Part shown: piece after piece, positions 7,257-20,872 of the stretch
Layout: each line of letters opens with the position of its first letter
How positions within the stretch are numbered: the stretch's first letter is position 1
NCBI GenBank assembly: GCA_027459485.1
Contig: DAIDIG010000001.1
Coordinates: 321,989 to 385,988 of the forward strand
Direction: 5' to 3'
DNA length: 64,000 nucleotides
DNA from: Bdellovibrionales bacterium
GTDB lineage: Bacteria > Bdellovibrionota > Bdellovibrionia > Bdellovibrionales > UBA1609
The notes under the pieces: generated by a model
What the model was told of the DNA's origin: nothing
Databases searched by the model: none
Seen by the model: the letters and a program-made list of their open reading frames with translations, nothing else
Made by a program: the position numbers and the translations under genes

Positions 7257-7727
7257 ATGAAGCAAAGAGGCGGATGTTTCTGCGGAGCTGTTCGTTACGA
7301 ACTTCGAGATGAGCCGATGTTTGTGAACTGTTGTCACTGTACCGATTGTCAAAATCAAACCGGTAGCGCTTTTGTCATCAACGCGCTGATCGAAGCGAAA
7401 AATGTGAAATTGCTGAAAGGCAAATTGCAACGGGTGAACGTTTCAGCCAAAGGCAAGCGGCCGCATGACATTTACCGCTGCCCCAAATGCAAAATCGCCG
7501 TTTGGAGCGACTACGGCCGCCGACGCGTATTGTTTTTTATCCGAGTCGGAACGCTCGACACGCCCCACGACATAAAGCCCGATGCCCATATTTTTACTCG
7601 CTCGAAAGTTTCGTGGTTCAAACTTCCGCGCAAAGTACCCGCGTTTAAAATTTATTACGACATGCAGAAACTGTGGTCGGCGCGCAGTCTCGCTCGCCGT
7701 GAAGCGATTTTGGGTAAGGGGAAGTGA
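7257..7727 (+). CDS. GFA/CENP-V fold zinc-binding protein
   Basis: 156 aa from the ATG at 7257, with GAAAGGG 8 nt upstream; a TTG directly before is not needed. Zinc ligands are C7 and C9 in GGCFCGAVRYE, the CCHCTDC cluster (25-31) and a later CPKC. This is the glutathione-dependent formaldehyde-activating (GFA) / Mss4-like fold. Most family members have no proven formaldehyde role, and no formaldehyde dehydrogenase lies nearby, so only the fold is assigned. It follows arfB by 15 bp and could share its transcript. Confidence 0.85.
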   Translation: MKQRGGCFCGAVRYELRDEPMFVNCCHCTDCQNQTGSAFVINALIEAKNVKLLKGKLQRVNVSAKGKRPHDIYRCPKCKIAVWSDYGRRRVLFFIRVGTLDTPHDIKPDAHIFTRSKVSWFKLPRKVPAFKIYYDMQKLWSARSLARREAILGKGK

Positions 7728-7851
7728 GCGAAACTGCCCCCTTGTTTTTTTATCGTAAATGTTTCGACAACAGTTTGGGTTGCACGGCTGTAGCGTTTGA
7801 ACAACCATTCTCCTCGCGCCTGAGTCGACATACTTAACGGAGTCAAACTCA

Positions 7852-7880
7852 TTGACTGCATTTCACCCCAATGCGAATAT
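7852..7880 (+). promoter_or_regulatory. Possible glyS promoter with an inverted repeat as spacer
   Basis: TTGACT (7852-7857) and a poor -10 GAATAT (7875-7880) are 17 bp apart. The spacer itself is the inverted repeat GCATT-N7-AATGC. The -35 is good and the -10 matches only 3 of 6, so the promoter call is weak. It lies 43 nt upstream of the glyS ATG. Confidence 0.3.
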
Positions 7881-7922
7881 CGACGATGGCCCGGTCTTAA
7901 TCAGCCATATTAAAGGAACCTC

Positions 7923-9287
7923 ATGTCGACCATTACTCCACTTCAAGATTTGCAAACGCTTGTCAGTCTCTGCAAACGACGCGGCTTTGTCTTTCAAAGT
8001 TCGGAAATCTACGGCGGTCTCAACTCATGTTGGGATTACGGCCCGCTCGGTGCCGATTTTAAAATTAACGTGAAACTTTCGTGGTGGAAGACAATGACTC
8101 GCCGACCGGATATCGTCGGTTTGGATGCAGCGATCCTCATGCACCCGATGGTGTGGAAGGCGTCCGGTCACGTCGATGGTTTCACCGATCCATTGTGCGA
8201 TTGTCGCGCCTGCAAAACGCGATTTCGGCAGGATCAAGCTCCGCAAAAAGACGGCAAAACTGTTTGCCCGAATTGCGGATCGCTTGAGGTGACCGAACCG
8301 CGCAATTTCAATTTGATGTTCAAAACGTTCATGGGGCCAGTCGAAGAGGCGGCCGCCGTCGTGTACTTGCGCCCCGAGACGGCGCAAGGGATTTTCGTCA
8401 ACTACGAAAACGTGCAAACGAGCATGCGCAAAAAGATCCCGTTCGGAATCGCGCAAATCGGTAAAAGTTTTCGCAACGAAATTACCCCTGGCAACTTCAC
8501 CTTTCGTACGCGTGAATTCGAACAAATGGAGATGCAATATTTCGTCAAACCCGGCACGGATATGGATTGGTTTGAGAAGTGGAAAGAAACGCGTCTCAAA
8601 CATTACGCCGAATTGGGGTTTAAAAAATCGTCGTTGCGATTCAAAGAGCATGGTCCGAAGGAGCTTGCGCATTACGCGCGAGCGGCATTTGACGTGCAGT
8701 ACGAATTTCCATTTGGCTGGCAGGAACTTGAGGGCATTCACAATCGCGGCGATTTCGATCTCACTCAGCACGCGAAGTTCTCGGGCAAAAAGCTCGAGTA
8801 TTTCGATGAACAGTCGAAGGAACGATTTGTACCCTACGTCATTGAAACTGCCGTCGGTTGCGATCGTTTGTGTCTGGCGCTTCTTTGCAACGCCTATGAA
8901 GAAGAAAAATTGGCGAGCAAGGACGCCGGTGCAGAAAAAGGCGAGGGCGATGGCGATACGCGGGTTGTGATGCGATTCAAACCGTCTTTAGCTCCGGTGC
9001 AAGTCGCGTGTTTACCGCTTTCGAAAAAACCCGATCTGCAAGAAACGGCGATGCGAATCCGCCAAGACTTGAGCGAAGAATTTCGCGCGGATTACGACGA
9101 ATCGGCTTCGATCGGTAAACGGTACCGGCGGCAGGATGAAATCGGAACGCCACTATGTTTGACCGTCGACTTTGAGTCGCTCAACGACAAGAAGGTGACG
9201 GTGCGCCATCGCGATACGATGTCACAAGATCGTGTCGAGATGTCGCGCTTACCCGAGTATATACGCGAAAAATTGCATAGTTTTTGA
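7923..9287 (+). CDS. glyS: Glycyl-tRNA synthetase, single-chain (dimeric) type
   Basis: 454 aa. Charges tRNA-Gly. It begins with the class II N-terminal block [26 protein letters not shown]; motif 2 ([25 protein letters not shown]) and motif 3 ([14 protein letters not shown]) follow, then an anticodon-binding domain from about residue 350 ([13 protein letters not shown] to the end). [10 protein letters not shown] and CPNCGS around residues 95-120 form a zinc-ribbon-like insertion. This is the homodimeric, bacterial/archaeal/eukaryotic-shared form, not the alpha2-beta2 enzyme of most proteobacteria. The ATG is preceded by AAAGGAACC. tRNA-Gly(GCC) occurs at 41.3 kb. Confidence 0.97.
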   Translation: MSTITPLQDLQTLVSLCKRRGFVFQSSEIYGGLNSCWDYGPLGADFKINVKLSWWKTMTRRPDIVGLDAAILMHPMVWKASGHVDGFTDPLCDCRACKTRFRQDQAPQKDGKTVCPNCGSLEVTEPRNFNLMFKTFMGPVEEAAAVVYLRPETAQGIFVNYENVQTSMRKKIPFGIAQIGKSFRNEITPGNFTFRTREFEQMEMQYFVKPGTDMDWFEKWKETRLKHYAELGFKKSSLRFKEHGPKELAHYARAAFDVQYEFPFGWQELEGIHNRGDFDLTQHAKFSGKKLEYFDEQSKERFVPYVIETAVGCDRLCLALLCNAYEEEKLASKDAGAEKGEGDGDTRVVMRFKPSLAPVQVACLPLSKKPDLQETAMRIRQDLSEEFRADYDESASIGKRYRRQDEIGTPLCLTVDFESLNDKKVTVRHRDTMSQDRVEMSRLPEYIREKLHSF

Positions 9288-9615
9288 TCCATCTTTAGAC
9301 CGCATATTTTCGCTTGCCATGGCGATCAGTTCTGTCGTCGTCGCCCCAAATCTGAATTTGCAATTTGCAGCCGAAGTTCCGCCAATCGATTGAGATTTTG
9401 ATTGATTCACTCAATCAGAAATAGTCTTAGTGCCTCGTCTTTTGCGTAGCGAGCGGGGATGGCGGCGAAGCAAAACGTAGAGCGTAAAACAATGGCTTTA
9501 TTGACTCGAAATCACACGAATGATAGCCACAAAGGCCGGGGGATAAAATCTGGCTGCACGCCGTTGACCTTCAATGGCCCGCGGTGAGCGAGCCGCGAAA
9601 GATGACGAGGGACGC
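9288..9615. other. Intergenic region glyS-ppdK with dyad cluster
   Basis: 328 bp without a supported gene. It holds the palindrome CAATCGATTG (9383-9392), a perfect 7-bp hairpin TGATTGA-TTCAC-TCAATCA (9399-9417), and a hairpin CTCG...CGAG (9434-9453) within a stretch from 9429 that shares GTGCCT and TTTTG-GTAGCG blocks with the 34-bp elements at 1886 and 4095. A TTGACT at 9501-9506 could be a -35 for ppdK, but I see no good -10. No T-run follows the hairpins, so they are not clear terminators. Confidence 0.4.
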
Positions 9616-12321
<2,706 letters not shown>

Positions 12322-15300
12322 ATCTTTTAAAGATCGTACTGTTATACATTTTGATGAAGGTATCACGGGTATTGTTGGCCCGAACGGTTGTGGCAAATCG
12401 AACATCGTCGATGCGCTCGTGTGGGTTATGGGCGAAATGTCTGCGAAGCACATGCGTGGCTCGAGCATGGAAGACGTCATTTTTGCCGGTGCTGAAGGGT
12501 ATGCTCCGACGGGTCTCGCTGAAGTGTCGCTGACTCTTGAAAACGACGGCGGGCCGTTCCCCGCGCAATACGCGCGCTTTTCAGAGGTGCAGGTCACGCG
12601 GCGACTCCATCGTAACGGCGAATCGGAATATTTGATCAACAAAGAACCCGCACGTTTGCGCGATATTCAAGAGATATTTATGGATACGGGTGCGGGTGCA
12701 AAAGGCTTCTCGATCATCGAGCAAGGCGCGATCGGCAAAATTATCACCGCCAAACCCGAGGATCGCCGCACATTGATCGAAGAAGCGGCCGGGATCACCA
12801 AATTCAAAGTTCGAAAACGCGAATCTCAACGAAAAATCGAAACGACCGATCAAAACCTCGTGCGTTTGCAAGACATTATTGGCGAACAAAAGCGTCAGAT
12901 TGAAAGTCTCGAGCGGCAGGCGCAAAGAGCTGAGCGGTACCGTAAGCTAAAACAAGAATTGCAAGAAAAAGATTTGTGGCTGGCGCAGCATCAGTATCGA
13001 AAACTTCGAAGCGAAGCCGGCAATGTAGATCGGGAATTGGCTGAAGCGCGCGAAAACGAAGCGTTGAAGCAGTCGCGAGTCGCCGAATATGATGCTGACC
13101 TCGCGGCGAAGCGGCTTGAATTGGCTGAAAAAGAGGCGAACGTTCAAGCGCGACAGACCGAGCATCGCGAGCGCTTGCAAAAAACGCAAGAGACGGAATT
13201 TCGCATTCGCGAACTCAATATGGAGATCGAGCAGGCGCGAAAATCAAGCGAAATGATCGGTTCGATGCTTGCGCAGTACACGCTACGAAGAGATAATCTC
13301 GAAAGCGAGAAATCCGGTTTGGGCAGCCGTTTGGAAGAAGCTCGCGAGGATCTCATTCGAGTTGAGTCCGACTACCAAACAAAAGAAACTGTTTACAACG
13401 ACATCATGGCGCGGATTCAGGCCGCCGATCAAGAATTGACTGACGCCCGCCGTGAAATGCTTGCTGTGCAAGCGTCGCTTTCGCACCTTGACGCCCGCGA
13501 AGGGGTTTTGGCGACACGTCTTGAAGATGAAACGCGCAAATTCACCGAGACGCAGGCGCGTGCGAGTGAACTCCTCATGAAAAAGGACGAGTTCGTAGAA
13601 AGGCGCAACCGGGTATACAGAACGCTCGAAACCGAGCGGCAGCTGCAACTCGATCACACGCGCGATCTCGATCTTATCAACGGCAATTTACAAGAAGTGA
13701 AGAGGCAGCTCGTCGATCGTCGCCAAGAATGCGACACGTTTAAAGACGAGTTGAATCAAGTGGCGAGCCGTCTCTACGGACTTGAAAACTTGCAATCGAA
13801 CTTCGAAGGCTTCGAAGACGGAGTGCGGAGCGTGCTCATGTGGCAGCGAACGCGCGGGCAAGATGCGGGCGTCGAGCTGCGTGCCGATTCAGCGGGTGGC
13901 ATGAGCGCCGAGCGTGCGGAATTCCGCCCGCTCGCCGATGTGGTCGAGGTGCCTGAGGAATACGAACTGGCTATGGAGGCCTCGCTCGGCACGCGTTTAC
14001 AACTTCTACTTTCAGATTCGAGCGAACGTTCGCTTCATGCCGTCGATTATTTGAAATCGCAGAAACACGGCCGTTCGAGTTTTTTGAATATGGCTGGTGG
14101 TTCTGGTGTGTCGGCTACGGAAGCCTATGAGACCGATGCGAGTCTTAAACTCGAGTCGGGTGTGCAGGCGCTTTTGCGCGACGTTGTGTCGATTCCTGAA
14201 GTTTATCGCCCGCAGGTGTCGGCGTTCTTTGCTGATGTGGTCGTGGTGGATTCTATACGGACAGCGCTGCGGCTTCGCTCCACTTATCCATCCCGCTCTT
14301 TTGTGACAATGGATGGCGACGTGCTCACTCCCGACGGAGTTTTGACGGGTGGAGCGTCTGAAAGTGCCGATTCGGGTGTGCTCAAACGCCGCCGCGAAAT
14401 CAAAGAATTGTCGCTTAAGCGCGAAGAGCTCAGCGGTAAAGTGCAGTTGACTCAACTCAGCTTGCAAAAACTCGTCGATCAAGAAGCCGGGCTGCTCGCG
14501 TCTCTCGAAGCCGCGAAAAAAACCGCAGTCGAAAAAGAAATCCGCATCGCCGAATTGAAAAAAGATCTCGAGCGAGCTGAACTCGAACTCGGCAATGCCC
14601 AGCACGCGTGGGAGCGTGAAAGCAAAGAATCGACTCGGCTTGAAAATGAAAAGCAATCGATCGAGAAGTCGCTCGGCGATGTGCGGGCTGAGCTCGAAAC
14701 TTTACGACACAAATTGACCGAAAACGAAAGCCGCTGCCAAGCGCTGGGCGAAGAGCTCACGAATATTCGCGCGGGCAGCGATGACCGTGGTCGAGAAGTG
14801 ACCGAGTTGAAGGTGCGCGCAGCTACGCGTCGGCAAGAGGTCGAGAGCCTTGAGCGAGAAAGTGCGCGCCTCGAAACCGCGTTGACCGAATTGGGCGAAA
14901 GCATCGCGCGCATGTCCGAAGAAACGGCCACGCATTCGTCGACGTTGAGCTCGAGCCAAATTGAAGTCGAGCAAATGCAAGCTGAACTGCAACACTTCGT
15001 TCATGAGTCGCAAGAGGCGGAACTTGCGGTTTCGCGGGTGCGCGACGAATTTGAAAATTTAGCGGCTGCTGTTCGCACACTTGAACAAGCGGTTTCGCAG
15101 AATCATCAAGAACTGCATGTGATTCGCACCCGAATGAGTGAGCTTCAGTTAAAAACCGGTGAAAGTCGCGTGCAAGAGATGCGGCTGGTTGAGCAAATTC
15201 AAGAACGTTACCAGCTCGACTTGGCCGCGCTGGCGAGCGAGCCTGCGGTTGGCGCCGCACAAAACGCTGTTGCGGAGTCTGCGGCGTGCGAAGACGCCAC

Positions 15301-15991
15301 AGTCGACGTAGCCGCGAAAGAGGTTCAGTACGCTCGCGACGTTGAAGAACTGCGCGAAAAGGTGAAACGCATCGGCGAAGTGAACTTGGCTGCCATTCAA
15401 GAATACGACGAAGTCAAAACTCGTTACGAATTCTTGTCACAACAGCACACCGATTTGTTAGAAGCGAAAGAAAACCTGCGTAAAGTGATCGATCGAATCA
15501 ATCGCATTTGCTCGCGCCGATTCAAAGACACTTTCGAACAGGTCAATGATCGATTTCAGAAAGTGTTCCCGGTCTTGTTCGGTGGCGGCGAAGCGCAACT
15601 CATTCTTGTCGAAAGCCCTGACAATGACGAAGTCGGTATTGACATCGTGGCGCGACCGCCCGGTAAAAAACAGCAGAACGTTTCGCTCCTTTCTGGCGGC
15701 GAAAAGGCTTTGACCGCGGTCTCGCTAATTTTTTCGATATTTCTCGTGAGGCCGTCACCATTTTGCCTGTTGGATGAGGTGGATGCTCCTCTCGACGACG
15801 CCAACGTGTTTCGCTTCAACGATCTCGTTAAAGAAATGGCGAAGCGCTCGCAAATCATCGTCGTGACGCACAACAAGCATACTATGCGCGTCAATAATCG
15901 GCTTTACGGTGTGACCATGCAAGAAAAGGGCGTATCGAAAATGGTTTCGGTAAGCCTTGATGACGCGCAGAAATTAGCGCAAAAGTAGCGG

Positions 15992-17197
15992 ATGGGTTCA
16001 GCTGAAATTATCGTGATCATGTCGATTGCGTTTCTTATCATCGCGATCGTCACTTCATCGATATACTATTTTTCACGCTACTATTTCAAAATCAGCAATG
16101 ACGACCCCGAAGTCGTAACCAAAAAGCCGGTTGAAATCGGGTTGGAGTGGAAGGGCCCGCAAAAAGAAGGCCTTGGCCGACCGGAGTTGACGGCAGCGCC
16201 GACGCCTGTGGTGATACCGACGCCGGCCCAAGAGCCAATGCGCGTACCTGTCCCCACAAACCACGCACTCCGCGATCGGCTTGAAACCACGCGGTCGAAT
16301 TTTTGGGGGCGCATTGCCAGTGCCTTCGGCGGCGCGCTTTTTAAAGGTGAAATTCAAGGTCAGGTCAAAGATGACCTCGAAGAAGCTTTGTACTTAAGTG
16401 ACATCGGCCCGAAGACGGCCGAGGCGCTATTTGATCAGGTGTCTGAAAGCTTAAGTCGCTCAGAAAAGGCTGATCTTGAGGTGGTGCGAGGGGCTTTAAA
16501 GACCCGACTCGAATCTATATTGAATTCAACAGGCAGCCACGATCTCTTTTCTATATTTGACGGTCAGGTACGGCCGGTAGTGTGGATGATTGTCGGTGTG
16601 AACGGGGCCGGCAAGACGACGACGATCGGTAAATTGGCATCGATGGCGCGGGCTCGGGGGTTAAAAACATTGATCATCGCCGGCGACACGTTTCGGGCGG
16701 CCGCCGATAGTCAGCTCAAGGCTTGGGCTGATCGCGCGGGGGCCGAGATTCATTCTCCCGAGAACGTCAATGACCCGAGTGCTGTTGCATATTCCGGGCT
16801 CGAACGCGGCCGCGCGACCCATGCAGATCTCATCATCATCGATACGGCGGGGCGTTTGCACACGCAGCAGAATTTAATGGATGAGTTAAAAAAAATGAAA
16901 CGAGTCATGGCTAAGGTGATACCCGAAGCTCCGCATGAGCGAATTCTTGTCATTGATGCCAATGCCGGGCAGAACGCGCTCATCCAAGCGCGTGAATTTC
17001 ACGCGGCCGTCGCGCTGACAGGCGTGATTGTCACTAAAATGGACGGAAGTGCAAAGGGCGGCATCGTCGTCGGCATTGCCGGCGAAGTCGGTGTGCCGAT
17101 CACGCATATCGGAGTCGGTGAATCAGTTGATGACTTACGCCCGTTTTCGGCGACCGAATTTATAGACGCCGTCATTGGGGCCGGGCCTCAAATATGA
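15992..17197 (+). CDS. ftsY: Signal recognition particle receptor FtsY with N-terminal membrane anchor
   Basis: 401 aa. GTPase receptor that brings SRP-ribosome complexes to the Sec translocon. G motifs are GVNGAGKTTTIGKLAS, DTFRAAADSQLKAW, DTAGRLHTQQNLMDEL and TKMDGSAKGG. The four-helix N domain starts near residue 100 (NFWGRIASAF). Residues 4-25 (EIIVIMSIAFLIIAIVTSSIYY) form one strong transmembrane helix, followed by a Pro/Val-rich linker, replacing the long acidic A-domain of E. coli FtsY. The ATG lies 3 bp after smc; the stop overlaps the next start (ATGA). Confidence 0.96.
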   Translation: MGSAEIIVIMSIAFLIIAIVTSSIYYFSRYYFKISNDDPEVVTKKPVEIGLEWKGPQKEGLGRPELTAAPTPVVIPTPAQEPMRVPVPTNHALRDRLETTRSNFWGRIASAFGGALFKGEIQGQVKDDLEEALYLSDIGPKTAEALFDQVSESLSRSEKADLEVVRGALKTRLESILNSTGSHDLFSIFDGQVRPVVWMIVGVNGAGKTTTIGKLASMARARGLKTLIIAGDTFRAAADSQLKAWADRAGAEIHSPENVNDPSAVAYSGLERGRATHADLIIIDTAGRLHTQQNLMDELKKMKRVMAKVIPEAPHERILVIDANAGQNALIQAREFHAAVALTGVIVTKMDGSAKGGIVVGIAGEVGVPITHIGVGESVDDLRPFSATEFIDAVIGAGPQI

Positions 17198-18801
17198 TTC
17201 AAGCGCATTCGATTCTCATTCTTTTGGTCGGCGGTACGGGCTTGTTCTTGCTCGGGATGAAAATCGCGAGTGAGAATTTGCAGAATCTGGCTGCCAATCG
17301 CATACGCGATATGATCGCGAAACTCGCCGATCGCCCGTTTCTGGCGTTACTTTCGGGTGTTTTGATCACTGTGCTCGTGCAAAGTTCGGGTGCTGTGACC
17401 TCTACACTTGTCGGTCTTGGCACGGCGGGCGTAGTGAATCTTGAGCAAGTGATGGGGATTATACTCGGTACCGGTGTGGGCACGACGGTCACGACTCAGC
17501 TCTTGAGCTTGAACGTCGAGGTGATTGGCCTGCCGATTTTCGGGATTGCATTTTTGATTCAACTGTTTTCGCATAAGCGGGTTTTGAATCGTGTCGCGCA
17601 GGCTGTGATGGGTTTTGGCCTTATGTTTTTCGGGCTCGAGGTGATCAGTCTCGGCACTCAGGCGCTGCGAGATGCCGCCATTTTCACTGAAACGCTACGC
17701 TATTTTCGCGATAATCCATTCGCAATGTTGATCGTGACAGCACTTTTTACTGCAATGGTGCGCAGTAGCGCCGTCGTTGTCGGCATCGCAATGACAATGG
17801 CGACGGCCGGGCTCATCAGTGTCACCGACGCCTTTTACTGGGTGTACGGGGCGAATATCGGCACCACGGCAACCGCGCTGCTTGCTTCTGTTGATAGCAA
17901 TGCGACAGGCCGCCAAGTCGCTTGGGCCCACTGTCTACACAAGGTCATCATGGTTTCGCTTTTTTATTTTTTCACTCCTTACGCCGCGAAGCTGATCACG
18001 ACGGGCAACGCTGCGCGCGACGTCGCCGATGCGCATTTATTTTTCAACTGTTGCGGAGCACTTTTGTTTTTTCCGTTTGTTAAGCAAGGCGCCCGCATCG
18101 TGCAGAAGCTTGTTCCACCACGAGCGAACGAGCGAGAATTCTCAGTCAAATACCTCGATCGAGCGACTTTCGAATCACCCAGCGTGGTATTGGCTCACGC
18201 CGAACGCGAGTGTTTGCGCATGGCGGATATCGTCATATCGATGATTCGAGATTCGATCGTGGCCTTGCGTGACGACAATTCCGACCTCATCGCCGATATG
18301 CGCGCGCGAGACAACCGTGTGGATCTTCTCAATCGCGAAATCGATATTTTTATTACACGTTACATGCGCACCGATGACAACGACCTTCATCGCGAGATGG
18401 TGCGACTGTTCAGCTTTGCGTCCGATCTCGAGAGCACTGCGGATGTTGTCGATAACTCGATCATTGAGTTGGCGTTGAAGAAACACGCACTTAAGGTTGA
18501 GTTTAGCAATGAGGGATGGAAGGAACTCGAAACCCTGCACTTGGCGGTCGTTGAAGTGGCCGAACTATCGGTGAGTTGCTTTCAGTTGAAGAGTCAGGAT
18601 TTAGCGGCGAAGGTTGTGTTCAAAAAACGTGTGATTCGTAAGATGGAGCGCATGCTGCGTGAAGCGCACATCGAACGTATGGCGGCCGGCCGTAAAGAAA
18701 CGATCAACACCAGTTCAATTCACCTTGATGTGCTGAGCGACTTCCGCCGCATGGTCGGCTTGCTGTCGGCGCATGTGTATGTTTTTCTACGCGAACGGTA
18801 A
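17194..18801 (+). CDS. Na/Pi cotransporter family protein with PhoU-like C-terminus
   Basis: 535 aa. Two homologous membrane halves (about residues 1-155 and 165-310) each carry the NptA/SLC34-type core. The first signature is VQSSGAVTSTLVGLGTAG with GTGVGTTVTTQLLS; the second reads VRSSAVVVGIAMTMATAG with GANIGTTATALLAS, so the usual Gln of the second QSS motif is Arg. Residues about 335-530 are helical and PhoU-like. Expected role: sodium-coupled phosphate transport or regulation at the inner membrane. The ATG overlaps the ftsY stop by 4 bp, so it ends the smc-ftsY unit. Confidence 0.88.
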   Translation: MIQAHSILILLVGGTGLFLLGMKIASENLQNLAANRIRDMIAKLADRPFLALLSGVLITVLVQSSGAVTSTLVGLGTAGVVNLEQVMGIILGTGVGTTVTTQLLSLNVEVIGLPIFGIAFLIQLFSHKRVLNRVAQAVMGFGLMFFGLEVISLGTQALRDAAIFTETLRYFRDNPFAMLIVTALFTAMVRSSAVVVGIAMTMATAGLISVTDAFYWVYGANIGTTATALLASVDSNATGRQVAWAHCLHKVIMVSLFYFFTPYAAKLITTGNAARDVADAHLFFNCCGALLFFPFVKQGARIVQKLVPPRANEREFSVKYLDRATFESPSVVLAHAERECLRMADIVISMIRDSIVALRDDNSDLIADMRARDNRVDLLNREIDIFITRYMRTDDNDLHREMVRLFSFASDLESTADVVDNSIIELALKKHALKVEFSNEGWKELETLHLAVVEVAELSVSCFQLKSQDLAAKVVFKKRVIRKMERMLREAHIERMAAGRKETINTSSIHLDVLSDFRRMVGLLSAHVYVFLRER

Positions 18802-18966
18802 ATCACCGCATGAACCGTTTTACGTCACGAAGATTGTAAAATTCGCTCAGTAACCTAGCCGGTATACGGCGGCGCACTCGTGTTTGCCATGGCCGGCACT
18901 TTCAAGATATTGGAACAGCAATTGCTATTAGTTGAAGTTAAGATCGGGGAAAAGATTGGGGCAACT

Positions 18967-20325
18967 ATGCCGCGCGGGTTGATTTATATTCTGGTTTTGG
19001 CGCTTCTGCCGGGCGCGTTCAGTTACGCCGGCAATCTCATTGAGAATTCGATTGGTCAGGTGCCGACGCTCAATTTCGCTCCCGAGGCGACGCCGGTCGA
19101 CGCAAATCGTGCCGATCTAGAAATACATTTTGACGAGAAAGACACTTGGCCCGATTACGAGGATTCCGTTTTGCCCGAAACAACGAGTGCAGTCAGGGCC
19201 GCGTTGGCATCGACCTCAATGCGAGGTTTAACTTTTCACGATTTGGCCGACCCCACGACTTTTGAACGAGTGAGCCCATCCGCCTTTTTGGCGTTTCTCA
19301 TGACAGGCCGAATTGTATTGCCGTCCGGTACGGGCAATGAAGTGTTTGATGATTCAGTCGAAAGATCTCTAGTTGACAAAGAATATGAGCGAATGATGCA
19401 GGTCGGGTATGCGCGGTACAAACAGGTACTCGCGACAGACACGGGTGAACTGCAAAGATTCATGGAACTAGTGGATATTGCACTTTCGAACTCCACGGCG
19501 CTTGGGCAAAAAGATAAACCGGTCTACGATTTTCAAGGTCTGGAACGCCCAGTCGCCATTCGCGTGGATCAGCTCATTTCGCACGTACTGGATCTCAGTC
19601 AATTTCATCGTTTGTACGTCAAGCGGCGGATGAATTCGCGCGCCGATTGCGTTGACATACAGTGCAATGATGTCGAATTCGCCAAGGCCTTTTTTTCACC
19701 TGCATTAACCGATCGCGATCGCAATCTCGCCGCATTGATGGACAGGCAGAAGTCACCGGCGAAAAGTTTGAATTTGCGCAAATGGTTGGATATTTGCATC
19801 AAAGCTTTGGCGTTCAAACCCGTGGTCGCCGAATATGGCACGGTTTTGCGTTTTGCTGGCGCCAAATTGACTTTGGCGCGTGGTGAGCGCGTCTTCCCGA
19901 GAAAGCCGACTGAGCAAGAAATGATCGAGTTTTTAGAACTCACGAGGCGGCTGGTCCAACTCGGTTCCAATCATTCACCCGAAGATACGACTTTTGCGAG
20001 TGTTTTGCTGCTTCACGCTGCCGATCAAAGTGTCATGCTAAATCGTGCCATGCAAAGAGCGGTCGATGAAAAATTTGACGAAGTACTTGCGGAGATTCCG
20101 CGCGGCGAACCGCTCGATTTAAATCTCCGAGAGAAAATTCGATTGTATGTTCGATCGAAAGAGTGGCATGGGTCGCCCGACACAGCGCCGATCACTGTTG
20201 AACTTTTGCGTGAAGCGATCATTCATAGCAACCGGACGGGTCGACCGCTGCTCGACGGGCTGAAGCTCACGCGGTCTTGTTCGCAGATACTTTTCACTCG
20301 TCGAGACGGCACGCGCCGGTTTTAG
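18967..20325 (+). CDS. Exported protein of unknown function
   Basis: 452 aa from the ATG at 18967. This start gives a clean signal peptide (MPRGLIYILVLALLPGAFSYAG) and has a TTGGGG upstream; an earlier start at 18880 would bury the signal. The mature protein is soluble, mixed helical and acidic early (DLEIHFDEKDTWPDYED), with a pair of Cys in NSRADCVDIQC. No family was recognised. It probably acts in the periplasm. The gene is alone, 165 bp after the phosphate transporter and convergent with the Cys-rich gene. Confidence 0.75.
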   Translation: MPRGLIYILVLALLPGAFSYAGNLIENSIGQVPTLNFAPEATPVDANRADLEIHFDEKDTWPDYEDSVLPETTSAVRAALASTSMRGLTFHDLADPTTFERVSPSAFLAFLMTGRIVLPSGTGNEVFDDSVERSLVDKEYERMMQVGYARYKQVLATDTGELQRFMELVDIALSNSTALGQKDKPVYDFQGLERPVAIRVDQLISHVLDLSQFHRLYVKRRMNSRADCVDIQCNDVEFAKAFFSPALTDRDRNLAALMDRQKSPAKSLNLRKWLDICIKALAFKPVVAEYGTVLRFAGAKLTLARGERVFPRKPTEQEMIEFLELTRRLVQLGSNHSPEDTTFASVLLLHAADQSVMLNRAMQRAVDEKFDEVLAEIPRGEPLDLNLREKIRLYVRSKEWHGSPDTAPITVELLREAIIHSNRTGRPLLDGLKLTRSCSQILFTRRDGTRRF

Positions 20326-20353
20326 CGCGAGCGGATCTAGCATTCAGATTGCC

Positions 20354-20827
20354 TTAATTGTCACCGGGGTAGCCGGCCGAACACGTTTGCGTCGGGTACA
20401 TCTGCGGGTCGTATTTTTGGCACACGCGACTCCATTCGATTTGCCCGTTTGGGCAGCCATCCAGTTGCGAGTTGTCGCCGTTCATCGGGTACCATTTTTG
20501 GCAAATCGTGCGTAGGTGATTGGGGTTCGTGTGGACGGGCAGTTGTGTGTCTGTACCTGGCAAAGTCGGCCCATCCATCGTGGTTTCGGGCATGCAAATG
20601 TCTTCGTTATCGCATGGCATGTTCGTGATAAATTTGCCGTCTCGGTGGCAGACCGTTTCGGGGCAACTGCGCGTCCACAGTGCGCCGTTTTGAGAGTCCC
20701 CGTAGACGCATTCCGAATCTTGTGGCGTCCACGCCGAGCATGCCAAGCTTGTCAGCGGGTAGAGCACGATTGCCGTAAAGGCCCCGAAAAAGAAAATGCC
20801 AATTACCAAGAGTCTGATTTTATGCAT
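20354..20827 (-). CDS. Small cysteine-rich exported protein
   Basis: 157 aa from the ATG at 20827; GGGGG (20834-20838) lies 6 nt upstream. The signal peptide or anchor (HKIRLLVIGIFFFGAFTAIVLYPLTSLA) is followed by about ten Cys in short repeated units: SAWTPQDSECVYGDSQNG..WTRSC, CHRDGKF..NMPCDNEDIC, and two related TICQKWYP..CPNG and RVCQKYDPQ..TC segments. Disulfide-stabilised periplasmic or surface protein is likely; no family recognised. A hairpin ACACG-CATT-CGTGT abuts the poly-G RBS on its upstream side. Confidence 0.75.
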   Translation of the reverse strand: MHKIRLLVIGIFFFGAFTAIVLYPLTSLACSAWTPQDSECVYGDSQNGALWTRSCPETVCHRDGKFITNMPCDNEDICMPETTMDGPTLPGTDTQLPVHTNPNHLRTICQKWYPMNGDNSQLDGCPNGQIEWSRVCQKYDPQMYPTQTCSAGYPGDN

Positions 20828-20872
20828 GAATATCCCCCACACGAATGCGTGTTAGAGCCTAATAGACGAACA

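Noticed and set aside
7728-7922. T-box riboswitch before glyS
   Set aside because: No specifier stem, T-box sequence or terminator was seen in the 195-bp leader.
8025-8771. 248-codon open frame on the minus strand
   Set aside because: Antisense shadow of glyS; composition is a mirror of its codon use.
14012-14656. 214-codon open frame antisense to smc
   Set aside because: Opposite the SMC hinge/coiled coil; rich in Phe/Arg as expected for the complement of Glu/Lys/Ala codons.
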